Origin: an uncultured Modestobacter sp.
GTDB taxonomy: Bacteria > Actinomycetota > Actinomycetes > Mycobacteriales > Geodermatophilaceae
Direction of reading: 5' to 3'
DNA: 64,000 bases
Assembly: GCF_947486615.1 (NCBI RefSeq)
Contig: NZ_CANKUD010000012.1
Location: 62,001 to 126,000, forward strand
The position numbers were made by a program, and so were the translations under genes. A model generated the notes under the pieces. The model did no database searches. It had not been told where the DNA came from and saw nothing but the letters and a program-made list of their open reading frames with translations. Positions 51,076-61,002 of the stretch are shown piece after piece. The first letter of the stretch is position 1, and each line of letters begins with the position of its first letter.

Positions 51076-52163
51076 CCACCGTCACCCGGCTGTCGAGCCG
51101 GCTGTTCCGGCTCCCGCTGTCCCGCCCCTGGGGCGCCGATGTGCCGGCGCTGCACCTGCTGGTCACCGAGCTGGAGACCAGCGACGGGCGCACCGGCACC
51201 GGCTTCAGTTGGACGCCGTCGATCGGGGCCCGGGCGCTGCAGGCGCTGGTCGACCACGACGTCGTCCCGGTGGTCGTCGGCGGGCCGGTCGAGCCCGGCG
51301 TCGTCTGGGACCGGCTGTGGTGGCACCTGCACGAGGCCGGCGGCGGCGGGCTGACCACGATGGCCATCGCCGCCGTCGACACCGCGCTGTGGGACCTCTC
51401 GGCCAAGGCGGCCGGGCAGAGCCTGGTGGACCACCTGGGCCGCCGGCGCGACTCGGTCGCCGTCTACGGCAGCGGGGTCAACTTCCACTACTCCCTCGAC
51501 GAGCTGGTCGCCCAGACCGAGCGCTGGGTCGCCGACGGTTGTACCGCGGTGAAGATCAAGGTCGGCCGCCCCGACCTGGCCGAGGACGTCGAGCGGGTGG
51601 CCGCCGTCCGGGCGGTGCTCGGGCCGCACCGGCGGCTGATGGTCGACGCCAACCAGCGCTGGGACCTGCCGACGGCGCTGCGCGCGGTCCGGGCGATGGC
51701 CCCCTTCGACCTGTACTGGGTCGAGGAGCCGCTGGTCGCCGACGACCTGCCGGCGCTGGGCCGGCTGCACGACGCCGGGCTGGGCGTGCCGATCGCGGTG
51801 GGGGAGAACGTCTACACGGCGTTCCAGTACCGGGCACTGCTGGCCTCCGGCGCCGCCGACGTCGTCCAGCCCAACGTGGTGCGGGTCGGCGGGATCACCC
51901 CGTTCCTGCGGATCGCCCAGCTCGCGGCCGCGGCGAGCGTGCCGGTGGCGCCGCACCTGCTGCCGGACGTCTCCGGGCAGCTGGCGATGTGCCTGCCGCT
52001 GACCACGATGGTCGAGGACGTCGAGGACGCCTCGTTCGCCGCACTCGGCGCGCTGGCCGAGCCCAGCGGGGTGACCATCGCCGGCGGCGTCCTCCGGGCG
52101 GAGACCGCACCGGGGCACGGGCTGGTGTTCGCGACCGACCGGCTCGAGGAGCTGACCGGCTGA
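51072..52163 (+). CDS. Mandelate racemase/enolase-superfamily sugar acid dehydratase
   Basis: 363 residues from ATG 51072. The enolase-superfamily active site is complete: AVKIKVG (KxK acid/base pair), metal ligands Asp in MVDANQRWD, Glu in VEEPL and Glu in VGENVY, and the His of VAPHLLPD. N-terminal capping domain residues are about 1-125. Members of this subgroup dehydrate aldonic or aldaric acids to 2-keto-3-deoxy acids. It is last in the six-enzyme overlapping run and precedes the transporter ATPase, which has its own operator. The specific acid is undetermined. Confidence 0.88.
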   Translation: MTTVTRLSSRLFRLPLSRPWGADVPALHLLVTELETSDGRTGTGFSWTPSIGARALQALVDHDVVPVVVGGPVEPGVVWDRLWWHLHEAGGGGLTTMAIAAVDTALWDLSAKAAGQSLVDHLGRRRDSVAVYGSGVNFHYSLDELVAQTERWVADGCTAVKIKVGRPDLAEDVERVAAVRAVLGPHRRLMVDANQRWDLPTALRAVRAMAPFDLYWVEEPLVADDLPALGRLHDAGLGVPIAVGENVYTAFQYRALLASGAADVVQPNVVRVGGITPFLRIAQLAAAASVPVAPHLLPDVSGQLAMCLPLTTMVEDVEDASFAALGALAEPSGVTIAGGVLRAETAPGHGLVFATDRLEELTG

Positions 52164-52173
52164 GCGCCGGGCA

Positions 52174-52202
52174 TTGATCGGAGAAAGCGCTTGCCGTACG
52201 GT
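52174..52202 (+). promoter_or_regulatory. LacI-type operator within the promoter of the transporter ATPase gene
   Basis: TTGATC (52174-52179) and TACGGT (52197-52202) are 17 bases apart. AGAAAGCGCTTGCC (52182-52195), with the AAGCGCTT core, fills the spacer between them. This gives the ATPase gene its own repressor-controlled promoter. Confidence 0.78.
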
Positions 52203-52255
52203 GACGGCAGTCACAGGCCGGACGAGTACGACAGCAGAGAGCAAGGGAGCTCCCC

Positions 52256-53365
<1,110 letters not shown>

Positions 53366-53372
53366 GGAACGA

Positions 53373-53391
53373 CCCCGCCCTCAGGGCGGGG
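53373..53391 (+). terminator. Terminator of the saccharide cluster
   Basis: CCCCGCCC (53373-53380) pairs with GGGCGGGG (53384-53391) around a 3-base loop, 8 bases past the ATPase stop codon. It is GC-rich without a T-run. Confidence 0.55.
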
Positions 53392-53536
53392 CCGGGGCCG
53401 GTCGGGATCCGCGGGAGAGCATCGGACGACGGAGCGCTGATCGGCCCCCTGCCCCGCGGGCGGGGAGGCGCGGGGCGCGGATGCGCTGAGGGTCGGTCCC
53501 GGGACGGGGTCGCCGACGGGGACGGGGAGTCGAGGA

Positions 53537-54727
53537 GTGTCGACGTCCGGCCCCGCCGCGTCCACGCCCGGGCGCGCGCCCCGCTGGCTGTTCCAGCTGC
53601 TGGGTGTGATGGCGCTGATCCAGGCGGCGATCGCCGTGGCCCGGCCGGTGTCGGCCTACCGGGCGATCGACCTGGGGGCCGGGGCCACCGAGATCGGGCT
53701 GCTCACCGCCGCGTTCGCGCTGCTGCCGATGGTGGTGGCGCTGCCGCTGGGCCGGGCGGCCGACCGGTGGCGGCCCGAGCCGATCCTGGTCAGCGGCGTC
53801 GTCCTGCTGGTGGCCGGCTGCCTGCTGCTGGCCACCAGCGGGTCGCTGCTCGCGCTCGGCATCGGCAACGTGGTGCTCGGCCTGGGCAACCTGGGCTGCA
53901 TCGTCGGCGGGGAGAACGTCGTCGCCCGGCTGCCCGGCGACCGGCTGGACTCCGGGTTCGGGCTGTTCACCGCCGTCGTCTCGGCCGGTCAGCTGGTCGG
54001 GCCGGCGCTGGCCGGGGCGGTGCTCGCCACCGCGCCGGGGGAGCTCTCGACCGGCACTGCGCGTGCGCTGCTGCTGAGCGCCGGGCTGTGCGCGCTGGCG
54101 GTCCCGGCGGCCTGGTGGCTGGCGGTCGGCCGGCGCTTCCCGGCGGCCGCCGCCCGGCCGAACGGCCGGACCTCGGCGTTCCGGCTGCTGTCCCGCCCGG
54201 CGGTGAGCACCGGCATCTTCGCCAGCCTCGTGCTGGCCGCGGCGGTCGACCTGCTCACCGCCTACCTGCCGCTGCTGGGGGAGAGCCGCGGCATATCACC
54301 GGCGGTCGTCGGGGTGCTGCTGAGCGTCCGGGCCGGGGCGACCGTCGCCTCCCGGGTGCTGGTGCAGAAGATGCTGGTCCGGCTGGGGCGGGCCCGGCTG
54401 GTGGTGCTGAGCACCGTCGGGTCGGGGATCGCCGTGGCCTTCCTGCCGGCCACCGGCAACGTGTGGCTGCTCGGCGCGCTGCTGGCGTTGATCGGCTTCC
54501 TGCTCGGCGTGGGCCAGCCGCTGCTGATGACGTTGATCATCCGGGCGGTGCCCGACGACGCCCGCGGCACGGCGCTGGCGCTGCGCCTGGTGGGCAACCG
54601 GGTCGGGCTGGTCGGCACCCCCGCCGCGGCCGGTCTGCTCGCCGGTGCGGCGGGGGTGTCCGCGGCGTTCTGGCTGCTCGGCGGCCTGCTCGCCGTCGCC
54701 GTCGTCGGAGCCCGGCACAGCGACTGA
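53537..54727 (+). CDS. MFS transporter
   Basis: 396 residues from GTG 53537. Twelve hydrophobic segments with the loop 2-3 motif PLGRAADRWRPEPIL, a form of the MFS signature GxxxDRxGR, and a repeated half (VLLSVRAGATVASRVLVQKMLVRLGRARL). It exports or imports a small solute by proton coupling. It has no operator of the upstream regulon and is separated from it by a terminator, so it is probably not part of that system. It is followed by two hairpin repeats. Confidence 0.88.
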   Translation: MSTSGPAASTPGRAPRWLFQLLGVMALIQAAIAVARPVSAYRAIDLGAGATEIGLLTAAFALLPMVVALPLGRAADRWRPEPILVSGVVLLVAGCLLLATSGSLLALGIGNVVLGLGNLGCIVGGENVVARLPGDRLDSGFGLFTAVVSAGQLVGPALAGAVLATAPGELSTGTARALLLSAGLCALAVPAAWWLAVGRRFPAAAARPNGRTSAFRLLSRPAVSTGIFASLVLAAAVDLLTAYLPLLGESRGISPAVVGVLLSVRAGATVASRVLVQKMLVRLGRARLVVLSTVGSGIAVAFLPATGNVWLLGALLALIGFLLGVGQPLLMTLIIRAVPDDARGTALALRLVGNRVGLVGTPAAAGLLAGAAGVSAAFWLLGGLLAVAVVGARHSD

Positions 54728-54756
54728 CACCCGCGGGGCCGGTGCCCGCGCGTGGG

Positions 54757-54960
54757 CGTCGGGTTCATCGAGTGGCAGCTGAGCGGGCTCCCGTGCCGGG
54801 GGACACCCCGCTCAGCTGTCACTCGGCGCGGATCACCCCGCGGGGGGCCGGGGACGCGGCGCTCCCGCCGTTGGGGGCAGCCGCGGGGGCGTCGGTTTCA
54901 TCGAGTGACAGCTGAGTGGGCTCTCCAGTCCACGAGAGCCCGCTGAGCTGTCACTCGGCG
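54757..54960. repeat. Two tandem palindromic repeat units
   Basis: Two related units start GCGTCGGxTTCATCGAGTG. In the first, arms 54769-54787 and 54807-54825 pair. In the second, arms 54902-54924 and 54935-54957 pair. The stem sequence CGAGTGACAGCTGAG is shared, while loops differ. Several differences between the units keep base pairing (G-U or compensated), which points to a structured element such as a REP-like repeat or paired terminators between the convergent MFS and SDR genes. Confidence 0.7.
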
Positions 54961-54992
54961 CCGGTCAGCCGGTAGGGGTCACGTCCGCGGGG

Positions 54993-55817
54993 TCAGCCGT
55001 GGGCCTTCTTGGACAGGGCGTCCCAGGCGTTCCACTCGGCCAGCCGGGACTCGTAGTCGCGGGTGGCGATGCCCAGCGGTGCCTCGCCGAAGAAGACCCG
55101 CAGCGGCGGGTTCTCGGCGTCGACCAGGGTGAGCACGGCCTCGCGGGTGGCGACCGGGTCGCCCGGGGTGCCGCCCAGCCGCTGCTTGCGCTGCTCGGCG
55201 GCCTTGACCCGGAAGTCGTCGTAGGCCGGGTTCTCCGTGGCGTGCGCGGCGGAGGCACCGCCCCAGTCGGTGGAGTAGCCGCCGGGCTCGATGAGCGTGA
55301 CCTTGATGCCGAAGTCGGCGACCTCCGCGGCCAGCGACTGGCTGAAGCCCTCCAGCGCCCACTTCGAGGCGTTGTAGATGCCGATGTTCGGGAACGCGGA
55401 GACGCCGCCGATGCTCGACACCTGCAGCACGTGGCCCGAGCCCTGCTCGCGCAGGAACGGCAGCGCGGCCTGGGTGACCCACAGCGCGCCGAACACGTTG
55501 GTGTCGAACTGGGCGCGCGCCTCGGCCTCGGAGATCTCCTCGATCATGCCGAACTGGCCGTAGCCGGCGTTGTTCACCACGACGTCCAGGGCGCCGAAGT
55601 GGTCGTGCGCCCGGGCGACGGCGGCGAAGACGGCGTCCCGGTCGTCCACGTCGAGCCGGATCGGCAGCACGGCGTCGCCGAACCGCTGCACCAGGTCGTC
55701 CAGGGACGACGTGTCGCGGGCGGTGGCCGCGACCCGGTCACCGCGCTCGAGCGCCGCGATCGACCACTCCTTGCCGAACCCGCGCGATGCGCCGGTGATG
55801 AACCAGGTCCTGGCCAT
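54993..55817 (-). CDS. Short-chain dehydrogenase/reductase
   Basis: 274 residues. Classical SDR features: FITGASRGFGKEWSIAAL, DVVVNNAGYGQFG, the VSSIGG serine, and active site YNASKWALEG (YxxxK). An Arg at the end of the second strand (ATARD) suggests NADP preference. The substrate is unknown; this subgroup often acts on steroids or aliphatic ketones. It diverges from the Old Yellow Enzyme gene with a 147-base gap, which suggests a shared role in reducing carbonyl and enone compounds. Confidence 0.9.
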   Translation of the reverse strand: MARTWFITGASRGFGKEWSIAALERGDRVAATARDTSSLDDLVQRFGDAVLPIRLDVDDRDAVFAAVARAHDHFGALDVVVNNAGYGQFGMIEEISEAEARAQFDTNVFGALWVTQAALPFLREQGSGHVLQVSSIGGVSAFPNIGIYNASKWALEGFSQSLAAEVADFGIKVTLIEPGGYSTDWGGASAAHATENPAYDDFRVKAAEQRKQRLGGTPGDPVATREAVLTLVDAENPPLRVFFGEAPLGIATRDYESRLAEWNAWDALSKKAHG

Positions 55818-55964
55818 GTCTGCTCCTCGCTGAAGGGGACGTCTGGCAGGCGTCAGCGCAGCGGCAGGTGGTTGTGTTCCACCAACGGTCGGGCAGGACG
55901 TGACGATCGCCGCAATCGGCCGGAAGCCGGAATCGTTCGTCAGAGCAACGACCTTGCACCGGTC

Positions 55965-57047
55965 ATGGACCTGTTCTCCCCCGTGACGCTCGGCGACCTC
56001 GAGCTCGCCAACCGCGTCGTCATGGCCCCGCTGACCCGCATGCGCGCCGGCTCATCCGGCGTCCCGAACGACCTGATCGTCGAGCACTACGCGCAGCGCG
56101 CGGGCCTCGGCCTGATCATCACTGAGGGCACCTACCCGCGGTTCGAGTCGCAGGGCTTCGTCGGCCAGCCCGGCATCGTCACCGACGAGCAGGTGGCCGG
56201 CTGGCGCCGCGTCGCCGAGGCGGTGCACGCCCGCGGCGGCCGGATCGTGATGCAGGTGATGCACGCCGGCCGGGTCACCCACCCCGACGTCAACGGCGGC
56301 CGCCGGGTCGAGGCACCCAGCGCCATCGCCATCGAGGGCGCCGGCCACACCGAGCAGGGCAAGCAGGCCTACCCGGTGCCGCACGCGCTCACCGTCGAGG
56401 AGGCCCGCGAGGTCCGCGACGACTTCGTGGCCGCCGCCCGCCGGGCGGTCGAGGCCGGCCTGGACGGCGTCGAGGTGCACGGCGCCAACGGCTACTTGCT
56501 GCACGAGTTCCTCTCCCCGGCATCGAACCAGCGGGACGACGCCTACGGCGGGTCGCCGGAGAACCGGGCCCGCTTCGTCGCCGAGGTCGTCACCGCGGTC
56601 GCCCAGGCGATCGGCGCCGGCAAGGTGGGGCTGCGGATCTCGCCCGAGCACAACATCCAGGGCGCGCTGGAGACCGACCGGGACGACGTCCGGGCCACCT
56701 ACGGCGCACTGCTCGACGCGCTGCGCCCACTGGGCCTGGCCTACCTGTCGGTGCTGCACGCCGAGCCGGCGGGTGAGTTCGTGCAGGAGCTGCGCCGCCG
56801 CTTCGCCGGCCCGCTGATCGCCAACAGCGGCTTCGGCGCGGTGACCACCCGTGCGGAGGCGATCGAGCTGATCGACGCCGCGCACGCGGAGGCCGTCGCC
56901 GTCGGCCGGATGGCCATCGCCAACCCCGACCTGGTCGAGCGCTGGGTCGGCGCGCACCCGGAGAACATCCCGAACCCGGCGACCTTCTACGCCGCCGGTG
57001 CCGAGGGGTACACCGACTACCCGACCCTGCAGCTCAGCCAGAGCTGA
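55965..57047 (+). CDS. Old Yellow Enzyme-family alkene reductase
   Basis: 360 residues from ATG 55965 (MDLFSPVTLGDLELANRVVMAPLTRMRA). FMN-binding TIM barrel with VEVHGANGYLLHEFLSP (the His/Asn pair binding the enone oxygen), NQRDDAYGGSPENRARF and the C-terminal VAVGRMAIANPDLV phosphate site. NAD(P)H-dependent reduction of activated C=C bonds, as in NemA and related nitro-ester reductases. It is followed by a hairpin terminator. The upstream frame extension is non-coding. Confidence 0.93.
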   Translation: MDLFSPVTLGDLELANRVVMAPLTRMRAGSSGVPNDLIVEHYAQRAGLGLIITEGTYPRFESQGFVGQPGIVTDEQVAGWRRVAEAVHARGGRIVMQVMHAGRVTHPDVNGGRRVEAPSAIAIEGAGHTEQGKQAYPVPHALTVEEAREVRDDFVAAARRAVEAGLDGVEVHGANGYLLHEFLSPASNQRDDAYGGSPENRARFVAEVVTAVAQAIGAGKVGLRISPEHNIQGALETDRDDVRATYGALLDALRPLGLAYLSVLHAEPAGEFVQELRRRFAGPLIANSGFGAVTTRAEAIELIDAAHAEAVAVGRMAIANPDLVERWVGAHPENIPNPATFYAAGAEGYTDYPTLQLSQS

Positions 57048-57060
57048 CCCGCTGTGCGCG

Positions 57061-57090
57061 GACCACTGGCCCCTTCAGGGGCCAGTGGTC
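57061..57090. terminator. Terminator hairpin
   Basis: A perfect 13-bp stem (57061-57073 with 57078-57090) with loop TTCA follows the alkene reductase stop codon. Confidence 0.7.
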
Positions 57091-57135
57091 AGCGCGGCCG
57101 CTCGGTCACGGAACCGTTGCGGACCGTTCAGGCCC

Positions 57136-57224
57136 TTGACATGTGGTCGCCGTCACCCCGACGATCCCCCGCATGACTACGTTGTCATCGGGTGCACCCG
57201 ACCAGCCGATGACTACGTTGTCAT
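57136..57224 (+). promoter_or_regulatory. Promoter and duplicated operator of the second LacI gene
   Basis: TTGACA (57136-57141) with a weak -10 17 bases later would start transcription near 57171. Two copies of the palindrome ATGACTACGTTGTCAT follow at 57173-57188 and 57209-57224, centres 36 bp apart. Each is symmetrical except at two positions and has the central ACGT typical of LacI-family sites. Confidence 0.72.
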
Positions 57225-58300
57225 CGGCGGACGACGCCGGTCAGACCGCTGCTCGCGGGGCCGGCCGGCTGCCCACGATGGTCGACGTGGCCCAGGCCGC
57301 CGGCACCTCCCAGAAGACGGTCAGCCGCGTCGTCAACGGCGAGCCCGGGGTGCGCCCGGAGACCGTGGAGCGGGTGCAGCGGGCCATCGCCGAGCTGGGC
57401 TTCCGCCGGCACGACGGGGCGAGCCACCTGCGCCGGGGCACCAGCACCGCCAGCATCGGCCTGGTCCTGGAGGACCTCGCCGGCTCCTTCTACTCCGCCG
57501 TCACCGCTGCGGTCGAGCGCAGCGCCCGCGAGCGCGGCTACCTGCTGCTCACCGGCTCCGCCGACGGCGACCCCGAGCGGGCCGGCCGGCTGGTGCAGGC
57601 CTTCGCCGCCCGCCGGGTCGACGGCCTGCTCATCGCCCCGAACCTGGTCGGCGACGAGGTGCTCACCGCCAACCTGCCGCCCGACGTCCCGGCCGTGCTG
57701 CTCGACCGGCCCAGCGCCGACCACGGCATCGACGAGGTGCTCTCGGACAACGCCGGCGGCATCGCCGCGGCCGTGCGCCACCTGGCCGGGCAGGGTCACC
57801 GCCGGATCGCCTACCTCGGCGACGACGAGCGGTTCTGGACCTCCCGCCAGCGTCGCGACGGCTTCCTCGCCACCTGTGCCGAACTGGACCTGCCCACCGA
57901 CGGCCTGCCCCTCGACAGCCTGGTCTCCCTGGGTGCGCTCGACCCCGCCGCCCTCGCCGCGGCCGTGACCGGCTGGACCGCCGACGGCGTGACCGCCGTG
58001 GTCACCGGCAACAACCGGGCCAGCGTCGCGCTGCTGCACCACCTGCACGAGCACCCCGGCCCGCGCCCCGCGCACGTCGGGTTCGACGAGCTCGACCTCG
58101 CCGACGTCCTCGACCCGCCGCTGACCACCGTCGCCCAGGATGCCGGTGGCATCGGCCAGGCCGCGGTCGACCTGCTCTTCGAGCGGATCGCCGCACCGGG
58201 CCTGCCGCCGCGGTCGGTCGTCGTCCCCACCCGTCTGGTCGTGCGGCGGTCGAGTCCACCGCCGGGCGACCCGTCGCCACCTGTCCGGAACGCCCGATGA
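57173..58300 (+). CDS. LacI-family regulator of the amino-acid transporter operon
   Basis: 375 residues if started at ATG 57173; ATG 57278 (MVDVAQAAGTSQKTVSRVVNG, 340 residues) is the main alternative because it fits the family N-terminus. The HTH is followed by sensor-domain blocks SIGLVLEDLAGSFYSAVTAAVE, the DNAGGIAAAVRHLAGQGHRRIAYLG segment and HVGFDELDLADVL. With the upstream start, the N-terminus carries MTTLSS twice because the two operator copies lie in frame. No good RBS precedes either ATG, so leaderless initiation at 57173 is possible. It lies 29 bases before a transporter operon and is probably autoregulated. Confidence 0.88.
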   Translation: MTTLSSGAPDQPMTTLSSADDAGQTAARGAGRLPTMVDVAQAAGTSQKTVSRVVNGEPGVRPETVERVQRAIAELGFRRHDGASHLRRGTSTASIGLVLEDLAGSFYSAVTAAVERSARERGYLLLTGSADGDPERAGRLVQAFAARRVDGLLIAPNLVGDEVLTANLPPDVPAVLLDRPSADHGIDEVLSDNAGGIAAAVRHLAGQGHRRIAYLGDDERFWTSRQRRDGFLATCAELDLPTDGLPLDSLVSLGALDPAALAAAVTGWTADGVTAVVTGNNRASVALLHHLHEHPGPRPAHVGFDELDLADVLDPPLTTVAQDAGGIGQAAVDLLFERIAAPGLPPRSVVVPTRLVVRRSSPPPGDPSPPVRNAR

Positions 58301-58329
58301 CCGTTCGTCCCGACCCCCAGGAGAAGCCC

Positions 58330-59280
58330 GTGTCCCGAACCCGCCTGCCCCTCCGCGCCGCCGTCCCGGTTGCGCTCACCACCGCCCTGCTGCTCACCGG
58401 TTGCGGCGGGAGCGACGACGACGCCGCCGCCGACTCCGGCAGCGGCGGCAGCAGCGCCGACTCCTCGGTGCCCGACACCAGCGACGTCGTCGGTGGCGTC
58501 GAGGAGGACCCGGCGCTGGCCGAGGGGCTGCCCGCGGACCTGACCGCGCTGTCGATCGGCTCGAACGTGCAGTCGCCGCCGAACAACTTCTACGCCGAGG
58601 ACGGTTCGACCCCGGTCGGCTTCGAGGTCGACATCATCACCGCGATCGGCAACAAGCTGGGCCTGGACGTCGAGTACTCCGACATGGCCTTCGACTCGCT
58701 GATCACCGGCCTGCAGACCGGCCGGGTCGACGCCACCATCGCCGGGATGAACGACACCGCCGAGCGGCAGGGGTCGATCGACTTCGTCGACTACTTCGAG
58801 TCCGGCATCACGATCATGGTGCAGAAGGGCAACCCGGCCGGGATCGAGGCCAGCGCCGACCTGTGCGGCCAGGCGATCGCCGTCGTCCAGGGGACGACGC
58901 AGGAGGACTTCGCCGCCGAGCAGTCCGCCGAGTGCGAGGCGAACGGCGAGGAGCCGCTGGAGGTCACGGCGACCCCGAGCGACTCGCAGAACCAGACCCA
59001 GCTGCGCACCGGCCGGGTCGACGCGATCCTCAACGACCTGCCCACCGCCGTCTACATCTCCCAGACCGCCGGCGACGGCGAGTACTTCGAGACCGTCGAC
59101 CAGGACCCGATCAACGGTGGCCCGTACGGGATCGGCCTGAACAAGGAGGACACCGCGCTGCGCGACGCCATCCAGCAGGCGCTGCAGCAGCTGATCGACG
59201 ACGGCACCTACGGCGAGATCCTCGAGGCGTGGGACGTCACCTCCGGCGCGGTCGACCAGGCGACCGTCAACGGTGGCTGA
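58330..59280 (+). CDS. Family 3 (polar amino acid-type) solute-binding lipoprotein
   Basis: 316 residues from GTG 58330 after AGGAG. Lipobox ALLLTGC. The mature domain is a cluster 3 binding protein: GFEVDIITAIGNKLGLDVEYSDMAFDSLITGLQTGRVDATIAGMNDTAER, then later GYxxGLNKEDTALRDAIQQAL-like end (YGIGLNKED). It delivers an amino acid or related charged compound to the permease encoded next. Regulation by a LacI protein is atypical, as amino-acid systems rarely use LacI, so the ligand may be a sugar amine or amino-sugar derivative. This is inference. Confidence 0.9.
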   Translation: MSRTRLPLRAAVPVALTTALLLTGCGGSDDDAAADSGSGGSSADSSVPDTSDVVGGVEEDPALAEGLPADLTALSIGSNVQSPPNNFYAEDGSTPVGFEVDIITAIGNKLGLDVEYSDMAFDSLITGLQTGRVDATIAGMNDTAERQGSIDFVDYFESGITIMVQKGNPAGIEASADLCGQAIAVVQGTTQEDFAAEQSAECEANGEEPLEVTATPSDSQNQTQLRTGRVDAILNDLPTAVYISQTAGDGEYFETVDQDPINGGPYGIGLNKEDTALRDAIQQALQQLIDDGTYGEILEAWDVTSGAVDQATVNGG

Positions 59281-60229
59281 TCGCGCCGGCGCGGCGCTGA
59301 CCAGGCCGGTCGACGCACCGGGGGACAGCGAGCTGCTGCCCCAGGTGCGGATCCGGCACTGGGGGCGCTGGGTCGCCGGGCTCGCCGTCCTGGCCGTGCT
59401 GGGGCTGCTGTTCCAGGCCATCTCCCGGGGCGACATCGACTACGCCAGCATCCCGGACCTGCTCACCCAGGACGTGATCCTGGAGGGTCTGGTCGACACC
59501 ATCGTGCTGGCGGTGATCGCCCAGGCCGGCGCGATCGTCATCGGCACGGTCGTGGCCCTGATGCGCACCTCGGCCAACCCGGTGCTGCGCTGGGTGTCGT
59601 GGGCCTACATCTGGGTCTTCCGCGGTCTGCCGGTGCTGCTGCAGATCCTGCTCTGGTACAACATCGCGCTCGTCTTCCCGACGTTCACGATCCCGGTCCC
59701 GTTCACCGACGCCTACCTGCTCGACCAGCCGGCGAACGTGATCATGACCGGGTTCCTGGCGGCGCTGCTGGGGCTGGGGCTCAACGAGAGCGCCTACATG
59801 GCCGAGATCGTCCGCGCCGGGCTGACCAGCGTCGACCGCGGGCAGACCGAGGCGGCCAAGTCGATCGGCATGGGGCCGGCGAAGGTGTTGAGCCGCGTCG
59901 TGCTACCGCAGGCGATGCGGGTGATCATCCCGCCGACCGGCAACGACTTCATCAACATGCTCAAGGGGACGTCGATCGCCTCGGTCATCGGTTTCACCGA
60001 GCTCATCCACGCAGCCAACGCGCTGTCCAGCCGCAGCCTCGCGGTCATGGAGACGCTGCTGGCCGTGGCCGTCTGGTACATGGTGGTGGTGAGCGTGGCC
60101 AACGTCGGGCAGTACTACCTGGAGCGGCACTACAACGCCTCGATCCGGCCGGTCGGCACCCGCGGGTCGGTGTGGGCCAAGGTCGGCGGCTCGCTGCGCA
60201 CCCCGCCGTTCATGCGGGGCTCCCGATGA
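59273..60229 (+). CDS. Amino acid-type ABC transporter permease (HisM/GlnP-like)
   Basis: 318 residues from GTG 59273, overlapping the binding-protein gene by eight bases. About six hydrophobic segments, with [21 protein letters not shown], the N-terminal family signature, and the EAA-like loop [30 protein letters not shown] long N-terminal cytoplasmic extension (about 35 residues) is present. A single permease gene implies a homodimeric channel. It overlaps the ATPase gene by four bases. Confidence 0.92.
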   Translation: MADRAGAALTRPVDAPGDSELLPQVRIRHWGRWVAGLAVLAVLGLLFQAISRGDIDYASIPDLLTQDVILEGLVDTIVLAVIAQAGAIVIGTVVALMRTSANPVLRWVSWAYIWVFRGLPVLLQILLWYNIALVFPTFTIPVPFTDAYLLDQPANVIMTGFLAALLGLGLNESAYMAEIVRAGLTSVDRGQTEAAKSIGMGPAKVLSRVVLPQAMRVIIPPTGNDFINMLKGTSIASVIGFTELIHAANALSSRSLAVMETLLAVAVWYMVVVSVANVGQYYLERHYNASIRPVGTRGSVWAKVGGSLRTPPFMRGSR

Positions 60230-61002
60230 GCGCGGGAGGCGACGTGCTCGTGCGGGCCCGCGGGCTGCGCAAGCACTACGGGTCGCTGGAGGTGCTGCGC
60301 GGGGTCGACCTGACCGTGCGCCGCGGTGAGGTCGTCGTCCTGCTCGGTGCCTCCGGGGCCGGCAAGAGCACGCTGCTGCGCTGCGTCAACCACCTCGAGG
60401 CCGCCGACAGCGGCGAGATCTGGGTGGACGACGTGCCGATCGGCTTCCGGCACGAGGGCGGCCGGCTGCACGAGCTGCGCGAGGCCGACGTCGCCCGGCA
60501 GCGGGCCGACATCGGCATGGTGTTCCAGCGGTTCAACCTCTTCCCGCACCGCACCGTGCTGGCGAACGTGACCGAGGGGCCGGTGCAGGTGCGCGGCGTG
60601 CCCAGGCGTGAGGCGGAGGCCTACGCCCGGGAGCTGCTGGCCCGGGTGGGCCTGGCCGACAAGGTCGACACCTACCCCGACCGGCTCTCCGGCGGGCAGC
60701 AGCAGCGGGTGGCGATCGCCCGGGCGCTGGCGATGCGGCCCAAGCTGCTGCTCTTCGACGAGCCGACCAGCGCACTGGACCCCGAGCTCGTGGGGGAGGT
60801 GCTGGCGGTGATGACCGAGCTGGCGCAGGAGGGCATGACGATGCTGGTGGTGACCCACGAGATCGCCTTCGCCCGCGAGGTCGCCGACCGCGTCGTGTTC
60901 ATGGACGGCGGGGTGGTGGTCGAGGAGGGGCCGCCGGAGCAGGTGATCGGGGCGCCGCAGCACGAGCGCACCCGGTCGTTCCTGGCCCGGGTGACCGCGT
61001 GA
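60226..61002 (+). CDS. Amino acid-type ABC transporter ATP-binding protein (GlnQ-like)
   Basis: 258 residues from ATG 60226. Walker [11 protein letters not shown]-loop [13 protein letters not shown], signature [15 protein letters not shown], Walker [15 protein letters not shown] and switch [13 protein letters not shown]. The [16 protein letters not shown] and VVTHE sequences are typical of polar amino-acid uptake ATPases. It energises the permease encoded directly upstream and overlaps the aminotransferase gene by four bases. Confidence 0.94.
   Translation: MSAGGDVLVRARGLRKHYGSLEVLRGVDLTVRRGEVVVLLGASGAGKSTLLRCVNHLEAADSGEIWVDDVPIGFRHEGGRLHELREADVARQRADIGMVFQRFNLFPHRTVLANVTEGPVQVRGVPRREAEAYARELLARVGLADKVDTYPDRLSGGQQQRVAIARALAMRPKLLLFDEPTSALDPELVGEVLAVMTELAQEGMTMLVVTHEIAFAREVADRVVFMDGGVVVEEGPPEQVIGAPQHERTRSFLARVTA

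Noticed and set aside
53537-54727. MFS transporter as part of the saccharide regulon
   Set aside because: A terminator and 171 bases separate it from the ATPase gene and no matching operator is present.
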